Assembly (NCBI RefSeq): GCF_002946835.1
Contig: NZ_CP026652.1
Location: forward strand, 2,728,001-2,792,000
DNA length: 64,000 nucleotides
Origin: Streptomyces dengpaensis
Lineage (GTDB): Bacteria; Actinomycetota; Actinomycetes; Streptomycetales; Streptomycetaceae
Reading direction: 5' to 3'
Shown here: piece by piece, positions 57,192-64,000 of the stretch
Layout of the letters: the number at the start of each line of letters is the position of its first letter
Position numbering within the stretch: the stretch's first letter is position 1
Notes under the pieces: model-generated
Told to the model about the DNA's origin: nothing
Seen by the model: the letters and a program-made list of their open reading frames with translations, nothing else
Databases searched by the model: none
Translations under genes and position numbers: made by a program

Positions 57192-59015
57192 TCAGCCGAA
57201 AATGTCGTATTGCTGGTGACCGGTGCCGACGGAGATCCTTGTGGCGAAGATCTCGCTGGTCGCCTTGCCGGTGCCCGGGTACAGGTAGAGCGTGCCGCCA
57301 GGCGTACGGGCCATGAAGTCGGCCTTGCCGTCGCCGGTCACGTCACCGGGGGCGTCGAAGGCGTTGTAGTCGCCCCACGTGCGCACCTTGATGCGGCTGG
57401 AGAAGGCTTCGCTGCCGGCCTTGCCGGTGCCCTTGTACAGGTAGACGTACGAGCCGGTCCGGCTGCGCGCGATCAGGTCGGCCTTGCCGTCGCCGGTGAA
57501 GTCACCGTGTCCGCGCAGGGAGTTGTACTGGTTCCAGCCGGAGCGGACCTGGACGCGCGCCGAGAAGGTGCCGTTGCCCTTGCCCGGGTAGATCCACAGG
57601 ACCCCGCCGGAGTCGACCGAGAGCAGGTCGGGCAGGGCGTCGCCGGTCACGTCGCCGGGGGCGACGATACGGGTGCGGGTCTTCCAGTTGTCGAAGATCT
57701 GGTCGTTGGCCCAGCTCTCGGTCGAGCGGACCCAGTGCAGCCAGTAGACGTCGCCCGTGGTGGTCTGGCGGACCACGTAGTCCTGGTAGCCGTCCCGGTT
57801 GAGGTCGGACTGCAGCACGACGTTGAGACCCTTGAAGCTGCCGAGGTTCCGGACCGGGGAGAACGAGGTGCCCTTGGAGTCCGCCGCGTAGCCGGTGCCG
57901 TCGGAGGCACGGCGCAGGAACAGGTCGGCCCTGTGGTCACCGCTCAGGTTGGTGTCGTCAACGCGCGGGTACGCGGCCCCGACGTACGTGCTGACCTTCG
58001 CGAAGACGCTGTACGCGCCCTTCGCGACGCAGTCCTGGACACCCCAGGAGACGACGCCGACGATACGGCCGCCGACGATCAGCGGGCCGCCGGAGTCGCC
58101 GTTGCACGCCGAGGTGGTGCCGCTGTCGCTGCCGGTCGCCGGGGCACCCGCGCAGACCATGTGGCCCTTGACGAAGTCGCTGCCGTAGGCGCCCGCGCAG
58201 GTGGTGTCGGACTTGATGGGCAGCGTGGCCGTCTTCAGGATCTGGGAGATGTCCTGGCTGGTGGAGCTGGTGCGGCCCCAGCCGTAGACCGTGGCCTGGG
58301 TGCCGGACGCGTACGAGGCGGTGTCACCGGACGTCGTTATGCGGATCGGCTTGGCGGTGACGGGGGTCGCCAGCGTGAGGACCGCGATGTCGTTGTCGAT
58401 GGTCGTCGAGCTGTACGACGGGTGGTTCCACTGCCGGGCGACACCGGCGACGGTGCCGCCGTGCAGGTCGGTGCCGCCCGAGGAGTCGGAGGTCGGCAGC
58501 TGCGTGCTGCCGGTCACGACGGCGCCGTTGGCCTTCCAGTCGTAACCCTTGAGGCAGTGCGCGGCGGTGAGGATCTTCGTCGGCGACACGACGGAGCCGC
58601 CACAGAAGAAGCCGAGGTCGTCGCTCTCGCTGGTGGTGCCCCGGTCGTCGTAGTACCAGAGCTGGGCCATCCACGGCGCGGACGTGATGGTCGTCGTGGT
58701 GCCGCCGATGATCTTCGCGTCGACAGTGGAGCCGCTCGTGCTCGTGCTCGTGCTCGCGCTCAGGGACGACTTCGTGGTCGTCTCCCCCGCGGTGTCGTCA
58801 CCGGCGAGGGCGCCCGTGACCCGCTCCTTCAGCTCGGCCAGGGTGGGCGCCGAGGTGGCGGGCTGGGCGGGCGGCGTCGGCAGGGGCGATGCGGCGTTCG
58901 CGGACGACATCAGCAGCGTCCCCGCGACGGCGGCGGCCAGACCGGCGGCCACGACCGGGACGGCGATCCGTATACGGCGTCTGTGGCGACCGCCCCCGGA
59001 CATGGGTGTATCCAC
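57192..59015 (-). CDS. Secreted trypsin-like serine protease with FG-GAP/VCBS repeats
   Basis: The 607-residue protein has a signal peptide (about 12-42), a propeptide, mature-type KIIGG at 101-105, and the trypsin triad His 153 (LTAAHC), Asp 209 (DNDIAVL) and Ser 308 (NGDSGGP). The last about 250 residues hold four to five FG-GAP-like repeats (GDFTGDGKADLIAR, GDVTGDGKADFMAR) that form a calcium-binding beta propeller. It is presumably secreted; the propeller may bind substrate or the cell surface. The start is GTG after GAGGGGGGA. Confidence 0.92.
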   Translation of the reverse strand: MDTPMSGGGRHRRRIRIAVPVVAAGLAAAVAGTLLMSSANAASPLPTPPAQPATSAPTLAELKERVTGALAGDDTAGETTTKSSLSASTSTSTSGSTVDAKIIGGTTTTITSAPWMAQLWYYDDRGTTSESDDLGFFCGGSVVSPTKILTAAHCLKGYDWKANGAVVTGSTQLPTSDSSGGTDLHGGTVAGVARQWNHPSYSSTTIDNDIAVLTLATPVTAKPIRITTSGDTASYASGTQATVYGWGRTSSTSQDISQILKTATLPIKSDTTCAGAYGSDFVKGHMVCAGAPATGSDSGTTSACNGDSGGPLIVGGRIVGVVSWGVQDCVAKGAYSVFAKVSTYVGAAYPRVDDTNLSGDHRADLFLRRASDGTGYAADSKGTSFSPVRNLGSFKGLNVVLQSDLNRDGYQDYVVRQTTTGDVYWLHWVRSTESWANDQIFDNWKTRTRIVAPGDVTGDALPDLLSVDSGGVLWIYPGKGNGTFSARVQVRSGWNQYNSLRGHGDFTGDGKADLIARSRTGSYVYLYKGTGKAGSEAFSSRIKVRTWGDYNAFDAPGDVTGDGKADFMARTPGGTLYLYPGTGKATSEIFATRISVGTGHQQYDIFG

Positions 59016-59102
59016 TCAAGTCCCCCCTCAGAGTCAAGAGTTCATATCTGCTTCAGCAGAAGTTCAAGAAGCGTGATCGTACACCTGTTCTAGGTCGCAC
59101 AA

Positions 59103-59140
59103 AGGGCCGCCCCCGTCACCTGGGTGACGGGGGCGGCCCT
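59103..59140. terminator. rho terminator
   Basis: AGGGCCGCCCCCGTCACC pairs over 18 bases with its reverse complement across a two-base spacer. On the minus strand TTTG follows. It lies 30 bases after the rho stop and separates rho from the protease gene. Confidence 0.9.
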
Positions 59141-59170
59141 CAGCGGTTCTTGCAGGCTGACCTGCTGACC

Positions 59171-61282
59171 TCAGTCGTTGCCGTTGCCCGGCGACGGCGT
59201 GGTCTTCTGGATCTGAAGCAGGAACTCGGCGTTCGACTTCGTCTGTTTCATCTTGTCCAGCAGCAGCTCGATCGCCTGCTGCTGGTCGAGCGCGTGCAGC
59301 ACCCGGCGCAGCTTCCAGACGATGGCGAGCTCGTCGTTGCCGAGCAGGATCTCTTCCTTACGGGTACCGGACGCGTCGACGTCCACCGCCGGGAAGATGC
59401 GCTTGTCGGCGAGCTTCCGGTCGAGCTTGAGCTCCGCGTTGCCGGTGCCCTTGAACTCCTCGAAGATCACCTCGTCCATGCGGGACCCGGTGTCGACGAG
59501 CGCGGTCGCGAGGATGGTCAGCGAGCCGCCGTCCTCGATGTTGCGCGCCGCACCGAAGAAGCGCTTCGGCGGGTAGAGGGCCGTCGAGTCGACACCACCG
59601 GACAGGATGCGGCCGGAGGCCGGGGCGGCGAGGTTGTACGCACGGCCCAGACGCGTGATCGAGTCGAGCAGCACGACGACGTCGTGACCCAGCTCCACAA
59701 GACGCTTGGCACGCTCAATCGCCAGTTCGGCGACCGTGGTGTGGTCCTCGGCCGGGCGGTCGAAGGTCGAGGAGATGACCTCGCCCTTGACCGACCGCTG
59801 CATGTCGGTGACCTCTTCCGGACGCTCGTCGACCAGGACGACCATCAGGTGGCACTCGGGGTTGTTGTGCGTGATCGCGTTGGCGATCGCCTGCATGATC
59901 ATGGTCTTGCCGGTCTTCGGCGGGGCCACGATCAGACCGCGCTGGCCCTTACCGATCGGCGCAACGAGGTCGATGATGCGGGTGGTGAGGATGCCCGGGT
60001 CCGTCTCCAGGCGGAGGCGGTCCTGCGGGTACAGCGGCGTCAGCTTGTTGAACTCCGGGCGGCCACGGCCGTGTTCGGGCGCCATGCCGTTGACGGAGTC
60101 CAGGCGGACCAGCGCGTTGAACTTCTCGCGGCGCTCACCCTCCTTGGGCTGACGGACCGCGCCGGTGACGTGGTCACCCTTGCGCAGGCCGTTCTTGCGG
60201 ACCTGGGCGAGGGAGACGTAAACGTCGTTGGGGCCCGGCAGGTAGCCCGACGTACGGATGAAGGCGTAGTTGTCGAGGATGTCCAGGATGCCCGCGACGG
60301 GGATCAGGACGTCGTCCTCGGCGAGCTGCGGCTCGGCGATCTCGTCGCGGCCACGACGGCCCCGGCGGTCCCGGTAGCGCCCGCGACGGCCGCGGCGGCC
60401 ACCCTCGAAGTCGTCCCCGTCCTCATCGGCCCGCGGCCCGGTGTCGCGCTGCTGGCGGTCCTGACGGCCGCCGCCCTGCTGCTGACGGTCCTGGCGGTCC
60501 TGGCGCTGCTGGCCGCCGCCCTGCTGCTCGTCGCCCTTGCCACGACGGTCGCGGTCACGGCCGCCACGGTCGCGGTCACGGCGGTCACGGCGGCCCTGAC
60601 GGCCGTCGGCGCCCTCGGCGTCGGCCTTGTCCTCGCCCTGCGCCTGGACCGGGGTCTCGGCCTTCGGCTCGCTCTTCGCCTCGCCGGCGACCGTCTCGGG
60701 GCTGCCCGCCTCGGCGGTGGCACGGCGACGGCGGCGCTCCGCGGGAGCGTCGTCTCCGCCGCGCTCGGCTTCTCCCCCACGCTCGGCTTCGCTCGCGCGG
60801 GAGGTACCCCCATCGCGGGAGGGGCCCCCAGCCGGCTGGCCGGGGATCTCGATCTGCTGCTGGGCCACGGCCTTCTCGGCGGCGGGCTCCGCCGCCTGCT
60901 TCTCGGCCGCGGCGGCCTCATCGCCCGTACGAGCCTTCGAGGTGGCCCGGCGCTTCGGCTTGGCCTCGGTGGCCTCGCCGGCGGGAGAGGACGCGGCCTT
61001 GGCCGGGGCTCCCCCTCCCCCAGAGCCCGAAAGGGCCTGGGAGGTGCCCCCAGCCTGCGCCTCCTTGATGACCTCGATCAGCTGGCTCTTGCGCATACGC
61101 GCGGTGCCCCTGATGCCGAGGCCGGATGCGACCTGCTGCAGCTCGGCCAGCACCATGCCCTCAAGGCCGGTACCGCGGCGCCGCCGGGAGCCGGCACCGG
61201 TGGCAGGCGCAGAGGCGTCCGTGGCGGGCGCGGCAACGGTCTCCTCGACACGTGCGCCCATCAGATCGGTGGTGTCGCTCAC
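59171..61282 (-). CDS. rho: Transcription termination factor Rho with long N-terminal insertion
   Basis: The 703-residue hexameric RNA helicase ends transcription. A Rho-N helical domain (about 38-76) is followed by a disordered insertion (about 77-315), rich in Arg, Gly, Gln and Asp, typical of high-GC Gram-positives. The RNA-binding domain (about 320-400) and the ATPase core follow, with Walker A PPKTGKT (455-461), Walker [11 protein letters not shown] and the Q/R loops. The GTG at 61282 has AAGGA upstream. Residues 77-91 and 151-172 are encoded by two copies of the dispersed repeat seen elsewhere here. Confidence 0.96.
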   Translation of the reverse strand: MSDTTDLMGARVEETVAAPATDASAPATGAGSRRRRGTGLEGMVLAELQQVASGLGIRGTARMRKSQLIEVIKEAQAGGTSQALSGSGGGGAPAKAASSPAGEATEAKPKRRATSKARTGDEAAAAEKQAAEPAAEKAVAQQQIEIPGQPAGGPSRDGGTSRASEAERGGEAERGGDDAPAERRRRRATAEAGSPETVAGEAKSEPKAETPVQAQGEDKADAEGADGRQGRRDRRDRDRGGRDRDRRGKGDEQQGGGQQRQDRQDRQQQGGGRQDRQQRDTGPRADEDGDDFEGGRRGRRGRYRDRRGRRGRDEIAEPQLAEDDVLIPVAGILDILDNYAFIRTSGYLPGPNDVYVSLAQVRKNGLRKGDHVTGAVRQPKEGERREKFNALVRLDSVNGMAPEHGRGRPEFNKLTPLYPQDRLRLETDPGILTTRIIDLVAPIGKGQRGLIVAPPKTGKTMIMQAIANAITHNNPECHLMVVLVDERPEEVTDMQRSVKGEVISSTFDRPAEDHTTVAELAIERAKRLVELGHDVVVLLDSITRLGRAYNLAAPASGRILSGGVDSTALYPPKRFFGAARNIEDGGSLTILATALVDTGSRMDEVIFEEFKGTGNAELKLDRKLADKRIFPAVDVDASGTRKEEILLGNDELAIVWKLRRVLHALDQQQAIELLLDKMKQTKSNAEFLLQIQKTTPSPGNGND
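60767..60832 (-). repeat. Dispersed repeat copy read in frame inside rho
   Basis: This codes for [19 protein letters not shown]. Its DNA on the minus strand, GGGGGCCCCTCCCGCGATGG then GGGGGTACCTCCCGCGCGAG and CCGAGCGTGGGGGAG, is a diverged copy of the intergenic repeat at 4225 and 55320. Confidence 0.8.
61010..61054 (-). repeat. Second dispersed repeat copy read in frame inside rho
   Basis: This codes for [15 protein letters not shown]. On the minus strand CTGGGGGCACCTCCCAGGCC, then CTTTCGGGCTCTGGGGGAG, match the central palindrome of the intergenic repeats. Confidence 0.85.
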
Positions 61283-61670
61283 GAAGGGTCCTTCCCTGGA
61301 GCGGACGTCGGCCTGTCTGGCTCGGCGACCGGTTGTGCTGTCCGGCTTTGGTCCTTGCTGTGTGGACCGTGCCGGGGCGGTGGTCCGCCAAAGCGGCGGA
61401 AGACATATCTGGTGATGACGATTCCGGAGCCGTGGCACTGAATTGCGGTGTCATCGGCATGGTCTCGCCGGTTCCGGAGCGTGCTCAGCACTGCTCAGCG
61501 CATAGCACCCAATGCATGGCACAAAGCAGTTTGGGAGGCTCCCGGAAGAATGGATGTCCCGGACGGGGACACGAAGCACCTCGCCATGGTGGGCTCGGGT
61601 GCTGACTTGAGGTTAACACTACCGGATCCAACAAACATTCCCCCTCTCCAAATCCGGCAACCGTCCGCCG
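61283..61670. other. Upstream region of rho, no gene seen
   Basis: About 390 bases between rho and thrB, both on the minus strand. The part from 61600 to 61675 is AT-richer. A rho leader that allows autoregulation is expected from other bacteria, but I see no diagnostic structure. Confidence 0.4.
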
Positions 61671-62600
61671 CTAATTGACACCGACAGGTGCGAGCGGCAG
61701 CACGCTCGCCCCCTGGGCATCGAGGTCCAGCCGGTTGGCGGCCCAGCCCTGACCTGCGAGATCGGCCACCTTGTCGGCCGACGCCTCGTCCGCGAGAGCG
61801 AGCACCGTGGGACCGGCGCCGGAGATCACCGCAGGGATGCCGTCGGCGCGCAGGCGCTCCACGAGGGCGGCGCTCTCCGGCATGGCCGGGGCGCGGTACT
61901 CCTGGTGCAGCCGGTCCTCGGTGGCGGGCAGCAGCAGCTCGGGGCGCCGGGTCAGGGCCTCGACGAGCAGTGCGGCGCGGCCCGCGTTGCCGGCGGCGTC
62001 GACATGCGGCACGGTACGCGGCAGCAGACTGCGCGCGGTCTCGGTGAGTACCGGCTTTCCCGGTACGAAAACCACCGGAACGATGGAATCGGCGGGCTCC
62101 ATCCTGATCGCCCGCGCTGCGCCGGCCTCCATCCAGGAGAGCGTGAAACCGCCGAGCAGACAGGCCGCGACATTGTCGGGGTGTCCCTCGATCTCGGTGG
62201 CGAGCTCCAGGAGCGCGGTGTCGTCCAGCTTGGTGTCGCCGCCTATGGTCACGGCGCGGGCGGCGACGATGCCGGCGCAGATGGCGGCGGAGGAGGAGCC
62301 GAGGCCCCGCCCGTGCGGGATGCGGTTGGCGCAGACGATCTCGAGCCCGCGCGGCTGTCCGCCCAGCAGATCGAAGGCGGTGCGCAGGGAACGTACGAGG
62401 AGGTGACTCTCGTCACGAGGGAGCGTCTCGCTGCCCTCACCTGCGATGTCGATGTGCAGCCCGGAGTCGGCCACCCGGACGACCACGTCGTCGTACAGCC
62501 CCAGTGACAGGCCGAGGGCGTCGAAGCCCGGGCCGAGGTTGGCACTGGTGGCGGGGACGCGCACCCGGACGGCGGCGGCGCGGAACGCTGGACCGGCCAT
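61671..62600 (-). CDS. thrB: Homoserine kinase
   Basis: The 309-residue GHMP kinase phosphorylates homoserine in threonine synthesis. VRVRVPATSANLGPGFDAL is the N-terminal signature, IPHGRGLGSSSAAICAG the ATP-binding loop, and AVISGAGPTVLAL the C-terminal motif. I start at ATG 62600 (MAGPAFRAAAV), with AAGGAGAG upstream; the frame extends 35 codons further without support. thrC lies upstream on the same strand, 400 bases away. Confidence 0.95.
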   Translation of the reverse strand: MAGPAFRAAAVRVRVPATSANLGPGFDALGLSLGLYDDVVVRVADSGLHIDIAGEGSETLPRDESHLLVRSLRTAFDLLGGQPRGLEIVCANRIPHGRGLGSSSAAICAGIVAARAVTIGGDTKLDDTALLELATEIEGHPDNVAACLLGGFTLSWMEAGAARAIRMEPADSIVPVVFVPGKPVLTETARSLLPRTVPHVDAAGNAGRAALLVEALTRRPELLLPATEDRLHQEYRAPAMPESAALVERLRADGIPAVISGAGPTVLALADEASADKVADLAGQGWAANRLDLDAQGASVLPLAPVGVN

Positions 62601-63002
62601 CGCTCGATGACTCTCCTTGAGCTGCGAGATTGTCGAATGAGATTCGAGTCGAAGGACATTCGATACGTACGGGGAGACCCTCAGGCCGCAAGGACGGCGC
62701 GGCACCGCGGCATATGCGGCAGACGGGTTCGCTACAGCCTATCGAAGGAAGGTTCTGTGGCGACATAGGGCGCACAGGAGGCGCACGATGCGTGTCGTAA
62801 GCCCCCCGTGCACCCCCCTGTCGGCTTGCCGTAGGGATGGCCCGGGCGCTGGGCGGTTTCCGTCGGCTTGTGACGGTGTCCGCCCGCGCCGGGCGCCCTG
62901 GGTTGCCGTCCGGCGGCTTTACGGCGGCGGGTTGCCGCCCGGCGGCCGGCTGCCTGATCGACGCCCGGCGACTTACGGCTGGCGGGTTTGCGCCTGGCGG
63001 CT
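62601..63002. other. thrC-thrB gap with degenerate repeats
   Basis: The 400 bases between thrC and thrB hold no gene. From about 62905 to 63010 the word GGCGGCTTTACG and variants (GGCGGGTTTGCG, GGCGACTTACGG) recur about five times up to the thrC stop, suggesting decayed tandem duplication. Confidence 0.55.
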
Positions 63003-64000
63003 TTACGCCAGGCCGAGCCGCTCCGCCGCCGTCACCGCGTCCACCGGGACCGTGACCGGCTGCGGGGCGCCGGCGACGGCCCAGTCGGGGTCCTTGAGGC
63101 CGTTTCCGGTGACCGTGCAGACGATCGTCTGGCCCGGGTCGACGAGGCCCCGCTCGGCGGCCTTCAGCAGACCGGCGACGGACGCGGCGGACGCGGGCTC
63201 GACGAAGACACCCTCCTGCGCGGCCAACAGGCGGTAGGCGCGCAGAATTTCACGGTCCGTCACCTCGTCGATGAGACCGCCCGATTCGTCCCGCGCGGCC
63301 AGCGCGAACTGCCACGAGGCCGGGTTGCCGATGCGGATCGCGGTGGCGATGGTCGACGGGTCCTTGACGACCTCGCCGCGCACGATCGGCGCCGAACCGG
63401 AGGCCTGGAAACCCCACATGCGCGGGGTCCGACGGGCGATGCCGTCGGCGGCGTACTCGGTGTAGCCCTTCCAGTACGCCGTGATGTTGCCCGCGTTGCC
63501 CACCGGCAGGACGTGGATGTCGGGCGCGTCACCCAGCATGTCCACGATCTCGAACGCGGCGGTCTTCTGGCCCTCGATACGCACCGGGTTGACCGAATTG
63601 ACCAGCGCCACCGGGTAGTTGTCGGAGAGAGCGCGCGCGAGCGTCAGGCAGTCGTCGAAGTTGCCGTCGACCTGGAGGATCTTCGCGCCGTGCACGAGGG
63701 CCTGGCCCATCTTGCCGAGCGCGATCTTGCCCTGCGGCACGAGGACGGCGGAGACCATCCCGGCGCGTACGGCATAGGCAGCGGCGGAGGCGGACGTATT
63801 GCCCGTGGAGGCGCAGATGACGGCCTTCGCGCCCTCCTCCTTGGCCTTCGTGATGGCCATGGTCATACCGCGGTCCTTGAAGGACCCGGTCGGGTTGGCG
63901 CCCTCCACCTTGAGGTGGACCTCGCAGCCCGTGCGCTCGGAGAGCACCTGCGCGGGCACGAGCGGCGTACCCCCCTCGCGGAGCGTCACGACCTCCGTGC
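63003..64000 (-). CDS. thrC: Threonine synthase, N-terminus outside the window
   Basis: About 330 C-terminal residues of this PLP enzyme, which converts O-phosphohomoserine to threonine, are present. LREGGTPL opens the visible part, the PLP lysine is in [11 protein letters not shown], the phosphate loop is [14 protein letters not shown], and [13 protein letters not shown] is typical. The frame continues past the right edge, and homologues have about 20 more N-terminal residues. Confidence 0.95.
   Translation of the reverse strand, partial: TEVVTLREGGTPLVPAQVLSERTGCEVHLKVEGANPTGSFKDRGMTMAITKAKEEGAKAVICASTGNTSASAAAYAVRAGMVSAVLVPQGKIALGKMGQALVHGAKILQVDGNFDDCLTLARALSDNYPVALVNSVNPVRIEGQKTAAFEIVDMLGDAPDIHVLPVGNAGNITAYWKGYTEYAADGIARRTPRMWGFQASGSAPIVRGEVVKDPSTIATAIRIGNPASWQFALAARDESGGLIDEVTDREILRAYRLLAAQEGVFVEPASAASVAGLLKAAERGLVDPGQTIVCTVTGNGLKDPDWAVAGAPQPVTVPVDAVTAAERLGLA

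Noticed and set aside
58889-61441. An 850-codon plus-strand frame opposite rho
   Set aside because: It is the complement of rho and the intergenic hairpin, with low-complexity Leu/Val/Arg composition.

Overview
The window is a high-GC actinobacterial chromosome segment, almost certainly Streptomyces. Third-codon GC is very high throughout, GTG and TTG starts are common, and the gene set includes the polarity coiled-coil proteins Scy and FilP, NucS mismatch endonuclease, a CBM2-FN3-GH18 chitinase with the classic Streptomyces direct-repeat promoter, and a Rho factor with a long Streptomyces-type insertion. From memory, the gene order follows the core block from thrC through the atp operon to scy/filP that is shared by many Streptomyces; no database was consulted.

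Left part (1-16 kb): an operon of DUF6230, DUF6114 and a partial secreted/membrane protein; a thioredoxin-TPR protein; a TetR regulator; a coenzyme-B12 mutase large subunit with isobutyryl-CoA mutase residues; two DUF3817 membrane proteins, a MarR regulator and a thiamine-binding-like protein; three tandem AIM24-family genes; a second MarR and an MFS permease; a deletion scar joining remnants of a sensor kinase and a PepSY protein; then MeaB, an acetyl-CoA acetyltransferase and methylmalonyl-CoA epimerase.

Middle (16-40 kb): scy and filP, two duplicated ABC-2 ATPase/permease pairs, a luciferase-like oxidoreductase, nucS, a large membrane-anchored P-loop protein, a STAS protein, 3-hydroxybutyryl-CoA dehydrogenase, cob(I)alamin adenosyltransferase, two small secreted proteins encoded next to a two-component system, and the chitinase.

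Right part (40-64 kb), nearly all on the minus strand: a DUF2550 gene; the atpIBEFHAGDC ATP synthase operon with its own terminator; a WecA/TagO-like transferase; a divergent serine hydroxymethyltransferase; the translation cluster tsaC-type synthase / phosphatase-like protein / prmC / prfA / rpmE; an LCP protein; a trypsin-like protease with FG-GAP repeats; rho; thrB; and the 3' part of thrC.

Two themes recur. Genes for branched-chain and odd-chain acyl-CoA metabolism (mutase, MeaB, epimerase, thiolase, hydroxyacyl-CoA dehydrogenase, B12 adenosyltransferase) are scattered through the first 35 kb and may work together. The intergenic DNA is also rich in dispersed G-rich palindromic repeats and short tandem repeats. 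One repeat family is nested inside another, two copies are read in frame inside rho, and two tandem arrays begin exactly across a gene's stop codon. I see no rRNA, tRNA, CRISPR array, prophage or intact insertion sequence.
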